Below, piece by piece: positions 1-5,635 of a stretch of 5,635 nt of DNA; within the stretch, counting starts at the first letter, position 1; each line of letters begins with the position of its first letter. The DNA is from an uncultured Bacteroidota bacterium (GTDB lineage: Bacteria > Bacteroidota > Bacteroidia > Chitinophagales > Chitinophagaceae): assembly GCA_903905685.1 (NCBI GenBank), contig CAIVHI010000282.1, positions 1 through 5,635 of the forward strand, in the 5' to 3' direction. The notes beneath the pieces are model-generated. The model had not been told where the DNA came from, did not search any database, and saw only the letters and a program-made list of their open reading frames with translations. The position numbers and the translations under genes are program-made.

Positions 1-1353
1 GGGTTCACATTGGTGTTCATCATCGTGTGCATCACGCTTTATCCATTTGCACTGTACGCCAAAACGCCGATACCCATTTCGGCCTACATCTCCTTGTTCG
101 TATGCCTCATTCCCACCACCATTGGCGGGCTGTTGTCGGCCATCGGCATATCGGGTATGGATAGGGCTTTGAGGGCCAATGTGATTGCCAAATCCGGAAA
201 GGCTGTGGAAACCGCTGGCGACCTCGACGTACTATTGCTGGACAAGACCGGCACCATCACCATAGGCAACCGCAAGGCCACCCGCTTTTACCCTGCCGTG
301 GGCATAGACGAGAAACACCTCACGAAGTGCGCCGTCCTCAGCTCCATGGCCGACGAAACCCCTGAGGGTAAGTCGATTATAGAATTGAGCGGCCTGAACC
401 CGGCATCGTTCGGCATAGAAAATCCGACGTTCATCAAGTTTACTGCCGAGACCCGCAGCAGCGGTATCGATTTCGGCACGACTAAAATCAGGAAAGGTGC
501 TTACGATTCCATGAAGCGAATGGTAGAGAAAGCAGGCAACACCTTCCCAGAATCCACCACGCGCGATGTGAACAATATCTCCTCGAATGGCGGAACGCCA
601 CTTGTAGTATTGGAGAACAACGTGGTACTGGGAGTGATAGAACTGCAAGACATCATCAAAACCGGCATATTTGAGCGCTTTGAGCGGCTGCGCAAAATGG
701 GCGTGAAAACGGTTATGGTAACCGGCGACAATCCATTGACTGCCAAGTATATAGCTGAGAAAGCAGGTGTGGACGACTACATTGCGGAAGCCAAGCCTGA
801 AGATAAAATGGCTTATATCCGGAAAGAGCAGGCCACGGGCAAGCTGGTGGCGATGATGGGTGACGGCACCAACGATGCTCCCGCCCTTGCCCAAGCCGAT
901 GTTGGCGTGGCCATGAACAGCGGTACCGCAGCAGCCAAGGAAGCCGGCAACATGGTGGACCTCGACAACGACCCCACCAAGCTCATTGAAATTGTGGAAA
1001 TAGGTAAGCAACTCCTCATGACCCGCGGCACACTCACTACGTTCTCCATTGCCAACGACGTAGCCAAGTATTTCGCCATTGTGCCCGCATTGTTCATCAC
1101 CTCGATACCTGCACTGCAACGCATCAACATCATGAACCTGCACAGTCCGGCAAGCGCCATCCTGTCGGCCATCATTTTTAACGCCATCATCATCCCTATG
1201 CTGATTCCGTTGGCACTCCGTGGGGTTGCTTACAAACCGATAGGTGCAAGCGCGCTGTTGCGGAGGAACCTGTTGGTGTATGGCCTGGGAGGCGTGCTAC
1301 TTCCCTTCATCGGTATCAAGTTGATCGACATCATCGTAGCACTATTCATTTGA
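1..1353 (+). CDS. kdpB: KdpB, potassium-transporting P-type ATPase catalytic subunit (5'-truncated by window edge)
   Basis: ATP-hydrolysing subunit of the KdpFABC high-affinity K+ pump in the inner membrane. The frame is open from base 1, so the 450 visible codons are the C-terminal part; by motif spacing against E. coli KdpB (682 aa) about 226 residues are missing, including the A domain with the inhibitory-phosphorylation serine. Counting codons from base 1: two membrane segments (about 2-20 and 26-50, with PTTIGG), the phosphorylation motif DKTGT at 81-85, nucleotide-binding residues F147 and S154 (FTAETRSSG) and K165 (RKGA), TGD at 241-243, and GDGTNDAP from 287. The charged pair D353 and K356 in the first C-terminal membrane helix (IANDVAKYF) matches the E. 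coli coupling pair D583/K586. Three membrane helices end the protein. All expected catalytic residues in the visible part are intact, so it looks functional. kdpC starts 28 nt downstream. Residue equivalences to E. coli come from recalled sequence, not an alignment run. Confidence 0.98.
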   Translation, partial: GFTLVFIIVCITLYPFALYAKTPIPISAYISLFVCLIPTTIGGLLSAIGISGMDRALRANVIAKSGKAVETAGDLDVLLLDKTGTITIGNRKATRFYPAVGIDEKHLTKCAVLSSMADETPEGKSIIELSGLNPASFGIENPTFIKFTAETRSSGIDFGTTKIRKGAYDSMKRMVEKAGNTFPESTTRDVNNISSNGGTPLVVLENNVVLGVIELQDIIKTGIFERFERLRKMGVKTVMVTGDNPLTAKYIAEKAGVDDYIAEAKPEDKMAYIRKEQATGKLVAMMGDGTNDAPALAQADVGVAMNSGTAAAKEAGNMVDLDNDPTKLIEIVEIGKQLLMTRGTLTTFSIANDVAKYFAIVPALFITSIPALQRINIMNLHSPASAILSAIIFNAIIIPMLIPLALRGVAYKPIGASALLRRNLLVYGLGGVLLPFIGIKLIDIIVALFI

Positions 1354-1370
1354 TTCATCACATTCATCAA
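1344..1370 (+). repeat. Three tandem 9-nt repeats (ATTCATnnn) across the kdpB stop codon
   Basis: ATTCAT occurs at 1344, 1353 and 1362, giving three exact-period 9-nt units: ATTCATTTG, ATTCATCAC and ATTCATCAA. The first unit covers the last codons of kdpB and the start of its TGA stop; the others form the kdpC leader. The last unit, ATTCATCAA, recurs at 1988-1996 in the leader of the porin gene. This could be a small slippage repeat or part of an A/U-rich translation-initiation leader; the repeat itself is plain in the sequence, its function is not known. Confidence 0.6.
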
Positions 1371-1381
1371 AAACCACAAAA

Positions 1382-1948
1382 ATGAAAAACGAAATAGTTC
1401 CATCCGTCCTGCTCACGGTTTTGTGCGTCATCCTGCTTTCGGGCGCATACCCTGCGGTCATCTGGGCCATTGCTCAAGTGGCACCGGGCCATGGCGAAGG
1501 CATCACCATGAAAGATGGCCACGGCAAATACTACTATGAAAACATAGGCCAGAAGTTTAGCGACGACAAATATTTCTGGTCGCGCCCTTCGGCGGTAGGC
1601 TACAATGCGGCCGGCTCGGGCGGCAGCAACAAAGGGCCGGACAATCCCGATTATCTAATTCAGGTTCAAGGCACCATAGACACCTTCATGGCACACAACC
1701 CCGGTATCAACAAAGCCGACATTCCGTCTGATCTGGTGACTGCCAGCGGTAGCGGCCTCGACCCCCACATCAGCGTTGAAGGTGCGGAGATACAGGTGGC
1801 CCGCGTAGCCAAAGTGCGCGGCATGGATAGAAACCGTCTGGAAGCACTCGTGAAAGCCCATATAGAAGGCCCCATGTGGGGCATGGGCCCCGAACGCGTG
1901 AACGTGCTTCGCCTGAATTTGGACTTAGACAATACCGCCGTGAAATAA
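1382..1948 (+). CDS. kdpC: KdpC, potassium-transporting ATPase subunit C
   Basis: Accessory subunit of the KdpFABC K+ pump, anchored in the inner membrane by one helix with the rest periplasmic; it is thought to stabilise the complex and support high-affinity uptake. The 188 residues match the usual family length (E. coli 190). One N-terminal membrane segment lies at about 8-32. Family motifs follow in order: IGQKF at 55-59, the RPSA block at 68-71 (after FWS), SGGSN at 79-83, VTASGSGLDPHIS at 119-131, the RVAKVRG helix at 141-147, and the C-terminal VNVLRLNLDLD at 173-183. The ATG at 1382 gives the expected KdpC N-terminus; there is no Shine-Dalgarno, only an A-rich leader (CATCAAAAACC), normal for Bacteroidota. 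It lies 28 nt after kdpB and 52 nt before the porin gene, consistent with a single transcript. Nothing appears truncated or missing. Confidence 0.97.
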   Translation: MKNEIVPSVLLTVLCVILLSGAYPAVIWAIAQVAPGHGEGITMKDGHGKYYYENIGQKFSDDKYFWSRPSAVGYNAAGSGGSNKGPDNPDYLIQVQGTIDTFMAHNPGINKADIPSDLVTASGSGLDPHISVEGAEIQVARVAKVRGMDRNRLEALVKAHIEGPMWGMGPERVNVLRLNLDLDNTAVK

Positions 1949-2000
1949 TCACCTGCATCATCGAAAACAGTTTTATCAAACATCAAAATTCATCAACAAC

Positions 2001-3431
2001 ATGAAATTGAAGACAACGGCAATAGTGGTTTCGGCAGCCCTGTTGCTCACCCAACAAGCCGGCGCACAAACTACCGACGCCATGAAAACGGGCGCTGCAA
2101 CAGATACCGTGAAGACGGACAACGATAGCAAGATACCCTGGGACGGTTTTGACCAGACGTGGATAAACGGCAACGACCGTAGGGATTCTTCGGTGTTCCA
2201 CATCCCCTACTTCACGCCCAGCATCCTCATCGACAACAACATCACCCACTCCTTCAACAGCCCGATTGACCATACCGTTGTGGGCTCAACCGCTTTGGCA
2301 CGTAATGACGAAATGGTGATATCGGCCATCAATTTGGGTGGCGACTTCACGTTCGGCAATGCCCGTGGCCGCATTATGACGCAGTTCGGTGCGCGCTCGC
2401 AAGTAGTGCCTCGGAACGACCTGAGCCCCTATCGCGGCCAATATGACTTGGCCGATGCCTATCGCTACCTCGATGAGGCTTATGCGGGCTACCATTTCGA
2501 CAAGTGGTATGGCATCAATGTAGACTTCGGGCTGTTCATGTCCTATATTGGGCTGAACTCCTACTACCAACAGGAAAACTGGGAGTATCAGGCATCCTAT
2601 ACATCAGACAACACCCCTTGGTTTTTCAACGGTATGCGTATCCAGATTTTCCCGACCAAGACCCTCAAAATCGAGCCTTGGATCATTAATGGCTGGCAGA
2701 GCTATGGCTCCTTTAACGCCCTGCCCGGCGTTGGCGCCAACATTACGTGGATGCCGCACGAATACATCAAGATGCTGACCAACGACTATTACGGTACCGA
2801 TGCCGCAGGCTTGGTGGGCCGCCACCGCTTCCATTCCGACAACAGCTTCTTCCTACGATATTTCAACAATCCGAAATCCAAGGGTATCAGCAGGATGGCA
2901 TTTACCGCCACGTTCGATATTGGCTTTGAAAAAGGCGACGGCGTAAACGGGTTCACTAATGATACTGCAGCAAACTCCCCCACCCATCGCGGTCCGGCGC
3001 AATACTTTGTAAGCTGGATGGTGTACAACAAAATATGGTTGGCCAAAAATAAATGCGGCTTCTATATGGGAGGCGGCTGGATGACCAACCCCGGCAGGTA
3101 CTTGGTGTTGGCACCCACAGGCGATGCCAGCCCCATGCCCAACCCCTACAATCCTACCCAAACTGCGGGCACACATCCCTTTACAGAAAACCCGGGCGAC
3201 CAATTCACCGGCTGGGATTGCTCTTTGGGCTTCAGTTGGACTCCTAACCAAGGTGTGGAATTCAAAACCGAGTGGGTGCACCGTCAGGCCAACGTCAATT
3301 ATTTTGCAGGTCCGGGTGGCGTAACATCACCAACCGGCTATACCACGACCGCTGTTCCTACTACAGGTTGGGCTCCCGACTTGGTGACTTCGGAAAACAG
3401 GATTGTGTTTGCAGCGTTGTTCCGGTTGTAG
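2001..3431 (+). CDS. Outer-membrane beta-barrel porin encoded within the kdp operon (BBP2/OmpL-like family)
   Basis: The 476-residue product starts with a clear signal peptide: lysines at 2 and 4, a hydrophobic core at about 6-17, and a likely signal peptidase I cut after AGA at residue 22, leaving an N-terminal Gln. The mature protein is rich in Tyr, Trp, Phe, Gly and Asn with alternating amphipathic strands and no membrane helices, as in an outer-membrane barrel, and ends in a strand finishing RIVFAALFRL. Blocks such as RNDEMVISAINLGGDF (101-116), RGRIMTQFGARS (123-134), PWFFNGMRIQIFPT (206-219) and KIEPWIINGWQSYG (223-236) resemble what I recall of the putative beta-barrel porin-2 (OmpL-like) family found next to kdpC in Bacteroidota. 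Residues about 24-60 form a polar Thr/Asp-rich linker. Its place between kdpC and kdpD suggests that it admits K+ through the outer membrane; that role and any ion selectivity are inferred from context only. There are two cysteines, C352 and C406. Confidence 0.88.
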   Translation: MKLKTTAIVVSAALLLTQQAGAQTTDAMKTGAATDTVKTDNDSKIPWDGFDQTWINGNDRRDSSVFHIPYFTPSILIDNNITHSFNSPIDHTVVGSTALARNDEMVISAINLGGDFTFGNARGRIMTQFGARSQVVPRNDLSPYRGQYDLADAYRYLDEAYAGYHFDKWYGINVDFGLFMSYIGLNSYYQQENWEYQASYTSDNTPWFFNGMRIQIFPTKTLKIEPWIINGWQSYGSFNALPGVGANITWMPHEYIKMLTNDYYGTDAAGLVGRHRFHSDNSFFLRYFNNPKSKGISRMAFTATFDIGFEKGDGVNGFTNDTAANSPTHRGPAQYFVSWMVYNKIWLAKNKCGFYMGGGWMTNPGRYLVLAPTGDASPMPNPYNPTQTAGTHPFTENPGDQFTGWDCSLGFSWTPNQGVEFKTEWVHRQANVNYFAGPGGVTSPTGYTTTAVPTTGWAPDLVTSENRIVFAALFRL

Positions 3432-3441
3432 CATTCAATAA

Positions 3442-3457
3442 GCGGGGATCGCCCTGC
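3442..3457 (+). other. Small GC-rich hairpin just after the porin stop codon
   Basis: Bases 3442-3447 (GCGGGG) can pair with 3452-3457 (CCCTGC) as a 6-bp stem with one G-U wobble around an ATCG loop, starting 11 nt after the porin TAG. No T-run follows, so it is not a standard intrinsic terminator. It may protect the 3' end of the upstream mRNA segment or be chance pairing. Confidence 0.4.
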
Positions 3458-3487
3458 CCATGAATACGACGAAGTGAATAAGTTTAA

Positions 3488-3521
3488 GGTAGTGGCGTGG
3501 CCGAAAGGCTTCGCCACTATC
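3488..3521 (+). other. Long stem-loop with GAAA tetraloop in the porin-kdpD spacer
   Basis: Bases 3490-3497 (TAGTGGCG) pair perfectly with 3512-3519 (CGCCACTA). After a single T-T mismatch (3498/3511) the stem continues with 3499-3502 (GGCC) against 3507-3510 (GGCT, one G-U wobble), closed by a GAAA loop at 3503-3506 on a C-G pair, a classic stable GNRA tetraloop. Two outer pairs (3488-3521 and a G-U at 3489-3520) may extend it. The following bases (ATCCTGTTTCAAAAAAAC, roughly) contain only three consecutive Ts, so a strong U-tract is missing. It could be a weak terminator or attenuator lowering kdpD expression relative to the pump genes, an mRNA processing or stability element, or a protein-binding site. 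The structure is directly visible; its role is inference. Confidence 0.65.
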
Positions 3522-3575
3522 CTGTTTCAAAAAAACAAAGGCGGGTGCCATGGCTCGTCATCAAAAAATGCCACA

Positions 3576-4706
3576 ATGGAGACCCCCGAAAACGACAGGA
3601 ACGCGGAACACTTTTTAGACCTCATCAAGCAGTCGAAAAAAGGGAAGTTCAAGATATACATCGGCATGAGCGCCGGCGTAGGCAAGACCTACCGCATGTT
3701 GCAAGAGGCCCATGCCCTACTGCAAAACCACATAGACGTACAGATTGGGTATGTGGAAACCCATGGCCGAAAGGAAACGGTGGCCTTGCTGGACGGTCTG
3801 CCCGAAATACCGCGTTACAGTGCCTTTTATAAAGGCAAATTGATGGAGGAAATGGATGTGCAGGCCATCTTGAACGCCCACCCTGAAGTAGTGCTTGTAG
3901 ACGAACTGGCCCACAGCAACGTGCCCGGCCGCAAGAACGAAAAACGCTGGCAGGATGTGCTGGACATCCTCGATGCCGGTATCAACGTCATCAGCGCAGT
4001 CAACATCCAACACATTGAAAGCCTGAACGACGTAGTGAAAACCATTACCGGCATCGAGGTATCGGAACGTATTCCCGACAAGGTCTTGAAACTCGCTGAT
4101 GAGGTAGTGAACATCGACCTGACAGCCGATGAGCTTATTGACCGGCTGAAAGCGGGGAAAATATATGCCCCTGAAAAGGTGGCCATCGCCTTGCAAAACT
4201 TTTTCAAGGCCGACAGCATCTTGCAGTTGCGCGAGTTGGCACTCAAGGAGGTAGCAGGCCAGATTGAGCGTAAAGTGGAGACGGAGATTCCGCGAAGCGT
4301 AAGCTTCAAGCACGAAAAAATATTGGCCTGCATCAGCAGCAACGACCGCACCACCAAACTGGTCATCAGGAAGTGCGCCCGGCTTGCCGGCTACTACAAT
4401 GCCCAATGGTTTGTACTGTATGTAGAGACCCCGAAAGAAAGTCCCGATAAAATTCCGTTGGACAAACAACGGCACTTGATTAATAATTTTAAATTGGCAA
4501 CAGAGCTGGGAGCGGAAGTGATTCGGACGAAGGATATGAAGGTGGCAACCGCCATCACCAAGGTTGCCGAAGAGAAAAACATCACGACGGTCTGTATCGG
4601 CAAGCCCGCACTCAGCCTGATAGAGATTATCTTGGCCACCAATGTTTTCAATCAATTGCTGAAAAAGCTCTCCAACAACAACATTGACCTCATCATCATG
4701 TCTTAA
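3576..4706 (+). CDS. kdpD: Short KdpD: sensor KdpD domain plus Usp-like domain, no transmembrane or kinase part
   Basis: Cytoplasmic sensory half of the potassium-responsive KdpD sensor; 376 residues from ATG 3576 (about 895 in E. coli KdpD). The KdpD ATP-binding domain fills about 20-230: Walker A GMSAGVGKT at 30-38, VETHGRKET at 60-68, Walker B VVLVDELAHSN with D109/E110, and QHIESLND at 145-152. A universal-stress-protein-like domain spans about 246-375. The frame stops exactly where the Usp domain ends, before the place where full-length KdpD has four membrane helices, a GAF-like region and the histidine kinase. I chose ATG 3576 because homology begins just after it and it follows an A-rich CATCAAAAA leader; an in-frame GTG at 3474 would add 34 residues unlike KdpD and would place the spacer hairpin inside coding sequence. 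It is 9 nt upstream of a membrane sensor kinase, its likely partner. The same split form is, as I recall, common in Bacteroidota, so it is not a recent truncation. Confidence 0.93.
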   Translation: METPENDRNAEHFLDLIKQSKKGKFKIYIGMSAGVGKTYRMLQEAHALLQNHIDVQIGYVETHGRKETVALLDGLPEIPRYSAFYKGKLMEEMDVQAILNAHPEVVLVDELAHSNVPGRKNEKRWQDVLDILDAGINVISAVNIQHIESLNDVVKTITGIEVSERIPDKVLKLADEVVNIDLTADELIDRLKAGKIYAPEKVAIALQNFFKADSILQLRELALKEVAGQIERKVETEIPRSVSFKHEKILACISSNDRTTKLVIRKCARLAGYYNAQWFVLYVETPKESPDKIPLDKQRHLINNFKLATELGAEVIRTKDMKVATAITKVAEEKNITTVCIGKPALSLIEIILATNVFNQLLKKLSNNNIDLIIMS

Positions 4707-4715
4707 TCTTGCACT

Positions 4716-5635
4716 ATGGCGTTATCTATCAAATCCAAAATAGCAATCGGCATTGGGGTGTTGTTTGCCTTATTATTGGCCATGAGCACAATGGCCATCA
4801 TCTTCATCAACCTGCTCTCCACCAAAACCGAAAACCTACTTACCGCCAATTACAACACTATTAGGTATTGTACCGAAATGTCGGATGCGGCCGATGAATT
4901 GGGCACCGACTCGGCCGCCGTCGGGCGGTTTGAACGAAACCTCGAAGCACAGGAGGCCAACATTACGGAACCCGGTGAAAAGGAAGCCACGCAACAGCTG
5001 CGAACCTATTTTGAGGAGGTAAAGCACGGTGACCTTGAGGCGGCTTTACTACACAAAATCAACAAACAGATTTATACCATTTACGCCCTAAATCAGCAGG
5101 CATTGGAACGCAAGAACGCCAACGCGCTACAAACCGCCGCCAATGCCAAGTTGTGGCTCTCCATGCTCACTACGGTACTGATACTCATTAGTTTTACGTT
5201 GGTGGTCAATTTCCCCGGCTATATCGCCAACCCGGTGAGGCTGCTCACGGAGGGCATCAAGGAGATAGCCCAAAAGAATTACGAAAAACGCATCTTTATA
5301 GAGACCAAGGACGAATTTGGCGATATGGCCGGTGCCTTCAACCAAATGGCCAAAAAGCTTTATGAATACGAACACAGCAACATTTCGAAGCTGATGTTCG
5401 AAAAGAAACGGGTGGATACCATCATCAACCAAATGGACGATGCCGTAGTTGGGGTGGATGCCGACAATAAAATCCTGTTCATCAACCATAAAGCAGAAGA
5501 ACTGTTCAACCTCAAGGAGGCTGAAATAACCGGCAAGTATGCCCCCGACATTGCCTTGCGCAACGACCTACTACGAACAGTATTACAGAAAGATGCCAAG
5601 CAAAAGCCACTCAAAATCATCATCGACAAAAAGGA
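4716..5635 (+). CDS. Membrane-bound sensor histidine kinase N-terminal part (2 TM, HAMP, PAS), 3'-truncated by window edge
   Basis: The frame stays open from ATG 4716 to the window end (306 codons visible). Order of regions: a short positive N-terminus, membrane helix 1 at about 9-34, an extracytoplasmic mostly helical, Ala/Glu/Asn-rich domain at about 35-145, membrane helix 2 at about 146-168, and a HAMP domain at about 167-220 with the conserved Pro (NPV, P173) and DEFGDM (199-204). A short coiled linker (SKLMFEKKRVDTI) leads into a PAS domain from about 232 (DDAVVGVDADNKILFINHKA). HisKA and ATPase domains would lie beyond the window; they are expected from this architecture but not seen. 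It follows kdpD by 9 nt in the same frame, so it is probably the kinase partner of the short KdpD in K+ or turgor sensing. No Shine-Dalgarno is seen, so translation may be coupled to kdpD. A chemoreceptor-like or adenylate-cyclase output cannot be excluded from the visible part. Confidence 0.9.
   Translation, partial: MALSIKSKIAIGIGVLFALLLAMSTMAIIFINLLSTKTENLLTANYNTIRYCTEMSDAADELGTDSAAVGRFERNLEAQEANITEPGEKEATQQLRTYFEEVKHGDLEAALLHKINKQIYTIYALNQQALERKNANALQTAANAKLWLSMLTTVLILISFTLVVNFPGYIANPVRLLTEGIKEIAQKNYEKRIFIETKDEFGDMAGAFNQMAKKLYEYEHSNISKLMFEKKRVDTIINQMDDAVVGVDADNKILFINHKAEELFNLKEAEITGKYAPDIALRNDLLRTVLQKDAKQKPLKIIIDKK

Noticed and set aside
232..1143. A 303-codon open frame on the minus strand, opposite kdpB
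   Set aside because: It lies wholly inside kdpB, whose motifs are intact; the translation is low in recognisable structure and resembles no family I know. It is an antisense shadow.
1964..1974. AAAACAGTTTT palindrome between kdpC and the porin gene
   Set aside because: The one-base centre cannot form an RNA hairpin, and an 11-nt A/T-rich palindrome is expected by chance.
3479..3486. TAAGTTTA as a Bacteroidota -7 promoter element (consensus TAnnTTTG) for kdpD
   Set aside because: Seven of eight bases fit at most (last base wrong), and no TTG-type -33 element lies at the right distance upstream. Too weak to annotate.
3488..3535. Stem-loop as a standard intrinsic terminator
   Set aside because: The downstream sequence has only a TTT and then an A-run; without a U-tract a true terminator is not supported on either strand.
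3474..3575. GTG at 3474 as the kdpD start, adding 34 residues
   Set aside because: The added residues do not resemble KdpD, would be encoded by the stem-loop, and ATG 3576 lies just before the conserved domain behind an A-rich leader.
3717..4655. A 312-codon open frame on the minus strand, opposite kdpD
   Set aside because: It overlaps the conserved KdpD coding sequence entirely, with no recognisable domain; a shadow of codon bias in kdpD.
4695..4715. kdpD stop as a sequencing error or pseudogene break
   Set aside because: The Usp domain is complete at the stop, the next gene has its own ATG, N-terminal charge and first membrane helix, and its architecture differs from the C-terminal half of KdpD.
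5127..5629. Minus-strand open frames opposite the sensor kinase
   Set aside because: The + strand frame from 4716 has TM, HAMP and PAS features throughout; the minus-strand frames have none.

Overview
This window holds part of a potassium-uptake (kdp) operon, almost certainly from a member of the phylum Bacteroidota. All five genes lie on the + strand. The organism call is inference from four things: a dedicated outer-membrane beta-barrel gene sits inside the operon; KdpD is a short protein without transmembrane or kinase domains, followed by a separate HAMP/PAS sensor kinase; the genes lack Shine-Dalgarno sequences and have A-rich leaders; and the porin signal peptide is of the AxA|Q type. 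Base composition looks close to balanced, so a moderate-GC group such as Chitinophagaceae or Sphingobacteriaceae relatives is plausible, but I cannot name the species.

Layout: bases 1-1353 encode the C-terminal two thirds of KdpB, the P-type ATPase subunit, whose start lies upstream of the window. KdpC (1382-1948) follows after 28 nt. After 52 nt comes a 476-residue outer-membrane beta-barrel protein (2001-3431). A 144-nt spacer (3432-3575) contains two RNA hairpins, the larger capped by a GAAA tetraloop, and no convincing U-tract terminator. Then come a short KdpD (3576-4706, sensor KdpD domain plus Usp-like domain only) and, 9 nt later in the same reading frame, the start of a membrane histidine-kinase-type sensor (4716 to the window edge).

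Probable joint function: the porin would let K+ across the outer membrane. KdpB and KdpC, with KdpA (expected upstream), form the high-affinity K+ pump in the inner membrane. The soluble KdpD half and the separate membrane sensor kinase probably form a two-protein version of the KdpD sensor. No response regulator is visible, and kdpF, kdpA and the operon promoter would be outside the window. The most noteworthy points are the two-protein sensor with its in-frame one-stop junction, the porin embedded in the pump operon, the structured spacer before kdpD, and a CATCAA-type sequence recurring in the leaders of three genes.
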